DNA of 6,293 bases from an uncultured Porphyromonadaceae bacterium (lineage in GTDB: Bacteria > Bacteroidota > Bacteroidia > Bacteroidales > Muribaculaceae). The translations under genes and the position numbers were made by a program. The notes beneath the pieces were generated by a model, which was not told where the DNA came from, did not search any database, and was given only the letters and a program-made list of their open reading frames with translations. Within the stretch, counting starts at the first letter, position 1, and the number at the start of each line of letters is the position of its first letter. The stretch covers positions 1-6,293 of the forward strand of contig UREH01000137.1 of NCBI GenBank assembly GCA_900546835.1, read 5' to 3'. Below, piece after piece: positions 1-4,639 of this stretch.

Positions 1-63
1 TGCGGCAACGACCGCGATAAAATCAGGCAACATCTGAGCGAGCACTACGGCATCAGCATATAG
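1..63 (+). CDS. 3' end of a gene, possibly SUI1-family translation factor (partial)
   Basis: Frame 1 is open from the left edge to a TAG at 61-63 and encodes the last 20 residues, CGNDRDKIRQHLSEHYGISI. The GN-x-RDKI-x-x-x-L pattern resembles the C-terminal end of bacterial SUI1/YciH proteins, small eIF1-like factors that act at the ribosome and usually end in a G(D/N)xR(D/E)Kxxx(L/F)L helix. The family match is an inference from one short motif; only the existence of a gene end is reasonably firm. It converges on the tRNA gene, and the hairpin at 78-104 lies 14 bp past its stop, so it may also end this transcript. Confidence 0.55.
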   Translation, partial: CGNDRDKIRQHLSEHYGISI

Positions 64-74
64 GTGGGCGCAAC

Positions 75-104
75 AAAAAGCGAACCGAGAATCTCGATTC
101 GCTT
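75..104 (-). terminator. Rho-independent terminator of tRNA-Ala
   Basis: Read on the minus strand, the arms at 104-92 and 90-78 form a 12-13 bp stem with a single G.U wobble and a tiny loop, followed directly by a run of five U (the A run at 75-79 on the plus strand). It begins 7 nt after the tRNA 3' end. On the plus strand the wobble becomes an A.C mismatch and the following T run is short, so it would be a weaker terminator for the gene ending at 63. It may act in both directions. Confidence 0.85.
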
Positions 105-111
105 AATTGGG

Positions 112-185
112 TGGAGTACAGCGGACTCGAACCGCTCACCTCGACACTGCCAGTGTCGCGCTCTAGCCAGATGAGCTAGTACCCC
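112..185 (-). tRNA. tRNA-Ala (anticodon GGC)
   Basis: The reverse complement folds into a full 74-nt cloverleaf. It has a 7-bp acceptor stem (GGGGTAC with GTACTCC), a 4-bp D stem (GCTC/GAGC) with GG in the D loop, and a 5-bp anticodon stem (CGACA/TGTCG) around the loop CTGGCAG. The variable loop is 5 nt, and a 5-bp T stem carries the loop TTCGAGT. The anticodon GGC reads alanine codons GCC and GCU. The acceptor stem has the G3.U70 wobble pair, the main recognition element for alanyl-tRNA synthetase, and discriminator A73, which independently support the alanine call. After A73 the DNA reads CCC rather than CCA, so the terminal A must be added or restored by processing and the CCA-adding enzyme. 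Confidence 0.97.
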
Positions 186-199
186 TTGGATTTCGGATG

Positions 200-231
200 C
201 AAAGTTAAGAATTCCGGATGAAACCGCCAAA
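200..231 (-). promoter_or_regulatory. Bacteroidota-type promoter of the tRNA-Ala gene
   Basis: On the minus strand, TTTG (231-228) and TAACTTTG (207-200) are separated by 20 nt. They match the Bacteroidota housekeeping sigma consensus: a -33 TTTG/TTG and a -7 TAnnTTTG spaced about 19-21 nt. The predicted start near 193-195 gives a leader of roughly 8-10 nt before the mature tRNA 5' end at 185. Confidence 0.85.
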
Positions 232-262
232 TTTTCAAGGAATGTTTTTTCAGTTTTTTTGC

Positions 263-283
263 TAGCTACTCTTAGCCTACTCT
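263..283. repeat. Short imperfect tandem repeat (10/11 bp, two units)
   Basis: TAGCTACTCT (263-272) is followed immediately by TAGCCTACTCT (273-283), which differs by a single inserted C. It lies upstream of the tRNA promoter. No function is evident, and two units this short could arise by chance or by replication slippage. Confidence 0.4.
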
Positions 284-334
284 CAGATTTTTTGCAGCCG
301 GGTCAGGAGGCCGGAACTCTCGAACAATTATATA

Positions 335-520
335 TAAGTAACTGTTCAAAATTATTTTATACTTTCCTGGTCTGATTATTTCAAAATTTCCGCGGTAAAA
401 TTTTCGAATCTTTTCCTCTCTTCATCAGTCGTGTAGACATCTACACTCCTTCTTCATCGAGAAAAATCTCCTGAAAATTTTCCTCCCGGAAATATTAAAA
501 TAAATTTGACCAGTTACTTA
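335..520. repeat. Inverted-repeat element with 36-bp arms, MITE-like or structural
   Basis: The left arm (335-370, plus) and the right arm (520-485, minus) both begin TAAGTAACTG and end in TTTCC-x-GG; they are identical at 30 of 36 positions with no gaps. They enclose a 114-bp core. Near the centre of the element is the palindrome GTGTAGACATCTACAC (431-446), flanked by two copies of TCTTCATC (420-427 and 451-458). The right arm begins 7 bp past the glycosyltransferase stop codon. The size, terminal inverted repeats and non-coding core suit a miniature transposable element or a structured intergenic RNA/DNA repeat. I see no obvious target-site duplication at its ends and no transposase nearby, so mobility is only an inference. 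Confidence 0.6.
431..446. other. Perfect palindrome/hairpin in the core of the inverted-repeat element
   Basis: GTGTAGA and TCTACAC form two perfect 7-bp arms around CA. As RNA this would be a 6-7 bp hairpin on either strand. There is no T run after it on either side, so it is not an intrinsic terminator by itself. It could be a protein-binding site or the tip of a larger structure formed by the 36-bp arms. Confidence 0.5.
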
Positions 521-527
521 CCGGGAA

Positions 528-1310
528 TCAGGAGCGCACAAGTTCGAAGATCTTATAGAGGTAGCGGCAGCCCTCCAACAAGAAGTTGGAGTAGACCCCG
601 TTTTTACGATAGGCTGCGCGATGGTCGCGGTAGATGCGTTTATGGGAGGTCATTCCCGAAGATGAGGCGCCTCCGGTGCGCATCGTCACAAAATCCATGG
701 GCAGATAGCGGGCAGTGATGCGGCCGACAAAAATCATGCGCAGGAGTTGCTCGAAGTCGGCGGCGACGCGGAAATCGAGGTCGAAGCCCCCATGCTCGGC
801 ATAAAGCTGGCGCCGGCAATAAAACGATGGGTGGGCAGGCATGAAGCCCATGCGCATCATCCAGGGACGGAAGAAAGCGGAACTGTAGTGACGCACCACG
901 CGTGTGGTCTGATGCTGGTCGACGTAGTGAACGTCGCCATATACGGCATCGAGACCGGTATCGGGCGTGGCGTCGGTGCAGAAGGCATCAGCCACCCGGG
1001 CCAACACGTCGGGAGACGTAAAGTAATCATCGGAATTAAGGAGTCCCACCAGGCTGCCGGTTGCCATGGAAATTCCTTTGTTCATGGCGTCGTAGATTCC
1101 GCGGTCGCGCTCCGAGACCACGCGGAGGGTCTTGCCGCCGCGCTCATAGGCACTGCGGTAATGCTCGACGATGGTAAGCGTGGAGTCGGTCGACGCTCCA
1201 TCGACTATGATGTGCTCAACGTCGGGATAGGTCTGCGCCACCACAGAGGCAAGCGTATCGGCCAGCGTGGCCGCAGAATTATATGTAGCTGTAATGACTG
1301 AGATCTTCAT
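528..1310 (-). CDS. GT2-family glycosyltransferase (WcaE-like)
   Basis: This 260-residue protein is a complete family 2 (GT-A fold) glycosyltransferase, which transfers a sugar from a nucleotide-sugar donor to an acceptor. Visible motifs in order are the N-terminal Rossmann-like strand and loop (ISVITATYNS, residues 3-12), the donor-binding IIVDGASTDST (34-44), ERDRGIYDAMNKG (67-79), and the metal-binding D-x-D-type LNSDD (91-95). A C-terminal acceptor/base segment AADFEQLLRM (183-192) follows. The GIYDAMNKG block is typical of the subgroup containing WcaE-like enzymes of exopolysaccharide or capsule assembly. No signal peptide or clear membrane segment is seen, so it should act on the cytoplasmic side, probably on lipid-linked or surface glycans. 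The start ATG (1310) places MKIS directly at the first strand and follows an A/T-rich leader from a good -7 element. It stands alone, separated from the GH95 gene by 155 bp, a hairpin and its own promoter. Donor and acceptor cannot be predicted. Confidence 0.9.
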   Translation of the reverse strand: MKISVITATYNSAATLADTLASVVAQTYPDVEHIIVDGASTDSTLTIVEHYRSAYERGGKTLRVVSERDRGIYDAMNKGISMATGSLVGLLNSDDYFTSPDVLARVADAFCTDATPDTGLDAVYGDVHYVDQHQTTRVVRHYSSAFFRPWMMRMGFMPAHPSFYCRRQLYAEHGGFDLDFRVAADFEQLLRMIFVGRITARYLPMDFVTMRTGGASSSGMTSHKRIYRDHRAAYRKNGVYSNFLLEGCRYLYKIFELVRS

Positions 1311-1333
1311 TGCAAAACGTACAGATAAGAATT

Positions 1334-1352
1334 AATTTCGACCAGTAACTTA
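1334..1352 (-). repeat. Third, shorter copy of the TAAGT-ACTGGTC repeat, in the glycosyltransferase leader
   Basis: On the minus strand TAAGTTACTGGTCGAAATT matches the right arm of the 335-520 element at 16 of 19 positions. It lies just downstream of the predicted transcription start of the glycosyltransferase, within its 5' leader and 24 bp before the ATG. The glycosyltransferase is therefore bracketed by two copies in the same orientation (1352-1334 and 520-502, minus strand). A conserved leader sequence, a repeat remnant or an RNA-level signal are all possible. Confidence 0.5.
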
Positions 1353-1361
1353 ATGCACCCG

Positions 1362-1369
1362 CAAATTTA
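1362..1369 (-). promoter_or_regulatory. Predicted -7 element of the glycosyltransferase promoter
   Basis: TAAATTTG on the minus strand is an exact match to TAnnTTTG. No good TTTG is seen at the -33 position; only the T-rich stretch CTTTTC lies about 20 nt upstream. Transcription should start near 1355, giving a leader of about 45 nt that begins almost exactly at the repeat copy at 1352-1334. Confidence 0.6.
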
Positions 1370-1403
1370 CGCATTTTTTCTGAATGGATGAAAAGCGCAG
1401 CAG

Positions 1404-1437
1404 GGAGGCCGGGAATCGAGCGTGATTCCCGGCCTCC
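1404..1437 (-). terminator. Strong hairpin after the GH95 gene, probable terminator
   Basis: GGAGGCCGGGAATC (1404-1417) and its exact complement (1424-1437) form a perfect 14-bp stem with a 6-nt loop. It starts 28 bp past the GH95 stop codon and lies before the glycosyltransferase promoter. The nearest T run on the minus strand (CTTTTC, opposite 1390-1395) comes about 9 nt after the stem rather than directly after it, so it is not a textbook intrinsic terminator. It may instead stabilise the mRNA 3' end. Confidence 0.6.
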
Positions 1438-1465
1438 TAAGTAAGACAGGCAATATGTATGAAAG

Positions 1466-4453
1466 TCAGCGGAGGGCTACTTTTTCGGCTACGGAGCCGG
1501 TGCGGCGGATGTAGATGCCGGCAGAGAGGGTGTCGGCGGCCACGCGGCGCCCCTGGAGGTCGAAGTATTCTACGCTGTCAGCGGGAGAGGCGTCGGACGC
1601 TACGGCGCTGATGCCGCTGTTGGCGGAGAGGTCGATGGAGTAGCGGCCGCCTGCAGTGGTGGGAAATGAGATTCGGTCCTCGCCATCGGCGGTGACGGTC
1701 ACGGCGTTGCCGGAGGCATCGGTCACCTTAGCCTTAGCGATGCCCTTGTAGCTTACGGATGCATCACGGCCCGAGCCGGATTTCACGACGGCCTCGGTGA
1801 GGCGCCCGTTCTCCCAACGCTGGTCGACCTCGAAGTTACCGACGGCGCGGAGGCCGTTGGCATGGCCCTCGCTCCATGCGTCGGGGAGGGCGGGGAGCAG
1901 CCGGAGCGTGCCGTCGTAGCCCTGAAGGAGCATTTCAGCCACGCCGGCCGAGAAGCCGAAGTTGCCGTCGATCTGGAAGGGGGCGTGGGAATCGAGCAGA
2001 TTGTAGTAGACGCCGCCCTTATCCTCCTTGATGTCGTAGCTTGTGGAATGCTTGAGGGCGTTTCGCATAATGCGCAGGGCGTGGTTACCGTCGAAGGCAC
2101 GCGCCCAGAGGTTTATGCGCCAGGCGAGCGACCATCCGGTGGATTTGTCGCCGCGCAGTGTCAGCGAATTGATTGCCGGACGGAAATAGGGGCTTGCGGG
2201 CGTAATCTTGCCGAAAGGATACATCGCCATCAGGTGCGACTGGTGACGGTGGCCGTTCTGGCCTTTGGAGTAGTCGCTGTATTTCCACTCGCGCAGAATT
2301 TCCGTGCCGGAGGCGATACCATTGAGGCTGCCGCCCCATGCGCCGGTATACTGCTCGACGGCAAGACCCTTGTCGAGTTTATCATATTTTGCAGCCAGCG
2401 AGGAGCGGAAATCGGCGGGATAGGCGTCGCCGGCTATGTCGAGAGCTGCGAGGGTCGACTCAAAGAGTTCGGCCACAAGCTGCTGGGCATGGGCTGTGCC
2501 GTCCTCCTTGGAGGGACCATGCTCGGGCGACCATTCGTCGGGGGCCACCAGCGAGCCGTCGGAGGCCTCCTTGAGGCGCTGCATCCAGAATTTGCAGCAG
2601 CTGACCATGACGGGGAGCGCCTTCTCGCGCAGGAAATCCTCGTCGAGAGTGTAGAGATAGTGCTGCCAGAGATGGGAGGTGTACCAGGCGTTGGCTATCA
2701 CGTAGTTCTCGGCATAGTCGGAGTGGCCGAAGATATTATTCTGCGTGAAGCAGGTCCAGCCTTCAGTCTGGCCACCGCGACGGGCGTAGGAGGGCCACTG
2801 CTCATGCTCCAGCGCCATGCTGTGGATATAGTTCAGGTAAGGCATGTGGAGCTCGGAGAGATTGGTGTTCTCGGCGAGCCAGTAGTTCATCTGCACGTTG
2901 ATATTTGAGTGGATGTCGCTCTGCCAGGCGGGATTGTCGCTGTTGTTCCAGATTCCCTGAAGGTTGGCGGGTGTGTCCATACCGCGCGAGGAGCTGATGA
3001 GCAGGTAGCGGCCATAGTTGAAGTAGAGTTCCTCGAGTAGGCGCTCCATTTCGGGAGCGTTGCCGGCGGCGTAGCTTTCGACAAGTTTCTCAGTGGTCAG
3101 ATTGTTGGTGCCGTTGCCGAGCGAAAGGTCCACGCGGTCGAAGAGCGAACGGAAGTCCTGAGTATGTGCAGCCTTGAGGCCGTCCCACGACTGCGCGCAG
3201 GCCCGGTCGAGACGTGTGTCAACCATCGTGCGCATGGCGGCGGCGTCAGAGATATAGGTTGAGCTGTGCTGATCGAAATTGGTTGCCCCGGCAAGAATGA
3301 TGAGCACCTCGTCGGCCCCTTTGATTTCAACGCTGTTGCCGACGGTTGTCATCGTACCGCCAGTGGGAACAGCCCTGAAGGCCGCCTTGAAGTCTACGAG
3401 GTCGAGCTTTCCCTCGAAGGAAGCGCCTCCATCGGCGTAAACGGGCGTCACGAAGCCCGAGCGCACATTGTTGCGCAGACGCAGGCGCACGCTTATTTTA
3501 CCGCCCTTGTCAGCGGCAAGGCGTACGGCCACCACCTTGGCAGGGAAACTGCTGATGTATTCGCGGGTGTAGCTGGTCTCGCCGTCGGAGTAGCTGACCC
3601 GCGCCACGGCGTTGCGCATGTCGAGCGAGCGCACATAATCCTTAACGGGAGCCGAATCGAACGCACCGGAGATATCCTCGATGAAGAGATCGCCAAAATT
3701 CTGATACGAGCCGCGACGGTTCGATGTACCGGTCCAGACAGATTTGTCGTTGAACTGCAGCTGATCGCAGTGGATTCCGCCGTAGACCATGGCGCCGAAT
3801 TCGCCGTTTCCGATGGGCAGCGCGTACTCCATCCAGGGATTGGCCACCTTCGCCGCAGTTACGGGAGCCGTATACCAGAGCGTCTGACGCGTAGGAGGCG
3901 TGAAGGCGGTGGCGCCCTCAACGCTGAATTCCTTGATACCGCTCATGTCGATAGGTTCCGACACCTGGTCGGAAGGAATGAACGTCACGTTGTTGTTGGA
4001 GTCGGTGGGATCGTTCCAGTAGCCGTCGATCTGGCCGTTGCCGTAAGGGTTCATGCATCCCCATCCGTCGCTCGGGTCGTTAATTACCCAGCATCCCGCG
4101 AATTCGGGATTCGGCGACTCCAGGAGTTGAAGATTATGAGCCTTCGAGAGGTCTGACGAAGCGCGGAACGGACCATTTTTATATACGGCACGGCCATTGG
4201 CGCTCACAAGCATAAAGCTGTTCTGGTCGCCCACAAGCTTCCACTTCTGGTTGTTGCTGCCGTAGGCGATGGAAGTGTGGGTAAGAGCGTTACCTTCACC
4301 ATTTTCAGTGAAAACTCGCGATACATTTTCGTAATAGATATAATACCAATGCTCCTCGCTGTCGCTGCTGAAGAGCGGTTTCGATGTCGCCCCTGTAGCC
4401 GGAAGAGTCATCAGGGCGAGCACAAGAATCAGAAATAACTTCGATATTTTCAT
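1466..4453 (-). CDS. Secreted GH95 alpha-L-fucosidase-type enzyme with N-terminal lectin-like domain
   Basis: This 995-residue exported glycoside hydrolase of family 95 probably removes terminal alpha-1,2-linked L-fucose (or the related L-galactose) from host or plant glycans by an inverting mechanism. Residues 1-22 are a signal peptide ending TGA without a lipobox cysteine. About 33-160 look like a ricin-type beta-trefoil (WYYIYY, NQKWKLV, SFMLVSANGR), probably sugar binding. The GH95 N-terminal beta-domain begins near 192 (LWYTAPV, ALPIGNGEFGAMV, LQFNDKSVWTG). The (alpha/alpha)6 catalytic domain covers roughly 455-840. By comparison with Bifidobacterium AfcA (N421, N423, E566, D766) the matching residues are N517 and N519 in HSNINVQMNYW, E644 in WSPEHGP and D829 in FQIDGNFGF; all are present. 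About 955-995 (EYFDLQGRRV...GIYIRR) resemble a type IX secretion sorting tail. Typical GH95 enzymes are about 750-830 residues, so both end modules are additions. The gene is divergent from the propeller sensor, its likely activator. Alpha-L-galactosidase activity cannot be excluded. Confidence 0.95.
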   Translation of the reverse strand: MKISKLFLILVLALMTLPATGATSKPLFSSDSEEHWYYIYYENVSRVFTENGEGNALTHTSIAYGSNNQKWKLVGDQNSFMLVSANGRAVYKNGPFRASSDLSKAHNLQLLESPNPEFAGCWVINDPSDGWGCMNPYGNGQIDGYWNDPTDSNNNVTFIPSDQVSEPIDMSGIKEFSVEGATAFTPPTRQTLWYTAPVTAAKVANPWMEYALPIGNGEFGAMVYGGIHCDQLQFNDKSVWTGTSNRRGSYQNFGDLFIEDISGAFDSAPVKDYVRSLDMRNAVARVSYSDGETSYTREYISSFPAKVVAVRLAADKGGKISVRLRLRNNVRSGFVTPVYADGGASFEGKLDLVDFKAAFRAVPTGGTMTTVGNSVEIKGADEVLIILAGATNFDQHSSTYISDAAAMRTMVDTRLDRACAQSWDGLKAAHTQDFRSLFDRVDLSLGNGTNNLTTEKLVESYAAGNAPEMERLLEELYFNYGRYLLISSSRGMDTPANLQGIWNNSDNPAWQSDIHSNINVQMNYWLAENTNLSELHMPYLNYIHSMALEHEQWPSYARRGGQTEGWTCFTQNNIFGHSDYAENYVIANAWYTSHLWQHYLYTLDEDFLREKALPVMVSCCKFWMQRLKEASDGSLVAPDEWSPEHGPSKEDGTAHAQQLVAELFESTLAALDIAGDAYPADFRSSLAAKYDKLDKGLAVEQYTGAWGGSLNGIASGTEILREWKYSDYSKGQNGHRHQSHLMAMYPFGKITPASPYFRPAINSLTLRGDKSTGWSLAWRINLWARAFDGNHALRIMRNALKHSTSYDIKEDKGGVYYNLLDSHAPFQIDGNFGFSAGVAEMLLQGYDGTLRLLPALPDAWSEGHANGLRAVGNFEVDQRWENGRLTEAVVKSGSGRDASVSYKGIAKAKVTDASGNAVTVTADGEDRISFPTTAGGRYSIDLSANSGISAVASDASPADSVEYFDLQGRRVAADTLSAGIYIRRTGSVAEKVALR

Positions 4454-4473
4454 GGTTTAATAATTTTTCGCCG

Positions 4474-4481
4474 CAAATATA
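4474..4481 (-). promoter_or_regulatory. Predicted -7 element of the GH95 promoter
   Basis: TATATTTG on the minus strand is an exact TAnnTTTG match, 20 bp before the GH95 ATG. The start would lie near 4467-4469, giving a very short A/T-rich leader without a Shine-Dalgarno site, normal for Bacteroidota. At the expected -33 position there is no TTTG; the sequence there (around 4502-4505) is the GC-containing ACCGCC at the edge of the direct repeat. This suits a promoter that needs an activator. Confidence 0.7.
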
Positions 4482-4503
4482 TCTTCAGGATTGACACTCA
4501 GGC

Positions 4504-4539
4504 GGTAAAATAATGGTCTGAATGGGTAAAAAATTGTTC
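4504..4539. promoter_or_regulatory. Candidate AraC-type operator: two direct repeats 21 bp apart
   Basis: GGTAAAATAATGGTC (4504-4518) and GGTAAAAAATTGTTC (4525-4539) match at 12 of 15 positions, including seven identical leading bases, with a period of exactly 21 bp (two helical turns). Read toward GH95 they end in TTTTACC and occupy about -36 to -72 relative to its predicted start, where an activator contacting RNA polymerase would sit. AraC-family regulators with two helix-turn-helix motifs often bind direct repeats with this phasing, and hybrid two-component sensors such as the neighbouring gene normally end in such a domain. Binding is inferred, not shown. Confidence 0.55.
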
Positions 4540-4582
4540 ACCGCAAGGATATTCACGAAGAATGAACTATTTTTAATGGTTG

Positions 4583-4614
4583 TTGGATTGATTTGACGGT
4601 TATTCGTATCTTTG
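4583..4614 (+). promoter_or_regulatory. Bacteroidota-type promoter of the propeller sensor gene
   Basis: TTG (4583-4585) and TATCTTTG (4607-4614) are separated by 21 nt and fit the -33/-7 consensus. The predicted start near 4620 leaves a leader of about 20 nt before the ATG at 4640. It points away from the GH95 promoter, with the candidate operator between them. Confidence 0.7.
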
Positions 4615-4639
4615 TACGAACACAATCCTGTCGCCGCTC

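Larger units (their letters stand above)
232..527. other. Intergenic stretch between glycosyltransferase and tRNA promoter
   Basis: No convincing protein gene is visible here on either strand. The region is AT-rich and holds two homopolymer T runs (near 245-260), a small tandem repeat (263-283) and the inverted-repeat element at 335-520. I find no clear intrinsic terminator for the glycosyltransferase, which is transcribed toward this region. Its message may therefore end at the inverted-repeat structure or run on through the tRNA to the terminator at 75-104. Two tiny overlapping reading frames of 10 and 14 codons (457-425 and 425-381, minus) exist but have no supporting evidence. Confidence 0.7.

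Noticed and set aside
296..320. CCGG-containing potential hairpin upstream of the tRNA.
   Set aside because: The stem is 4-5 bp with a long loop and is followed by A rather than T on the minus strand, so it is not a terminator.
381..457. Two tiny overlapping minus-strand frames (10 and 14 codons, sharing an ATGA-type stop/start) inside the inverted-repeat core, the first preceded by AGGAGA.
   Set aside because: They are too short to judge, Bacteroidota rarely rely on Shine-Dalgarno sites, and nothing downstream would need a leader peptide. Chance is the simplest explanation.
459..470. Small GAGA-AAAA-TCTC hairpin considered as a glycosyltransferase terminator.
   Set aside because: A 4-bp AT-containing stem without a following T run is too weak to call.
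747..1301. A 184-codon plus-strand reading frame opposite the glycosyltransferase.
   Set aside because: It is antisense to a gene with clear GT2 motifs; its composition is the mirror of the GC-rich codons and it shows no recognisable domain or promoter.
1862..4156. Long plus-strand reading frames (348 and 296 codons) opposite the GH95 gene.
   Set aside because: They are shadows of a high-GC coding strand; the GH95 frame carries all family motifs and catalytic residues across the same span.
4536..4567. GTTC/GAAC inverted pair in the divergent intergenic region, considered as a second operator.
   Set aside because: The arms are only 4-5 bp and about 22 bp apart, which is expected by chance in AT-rich DNA.
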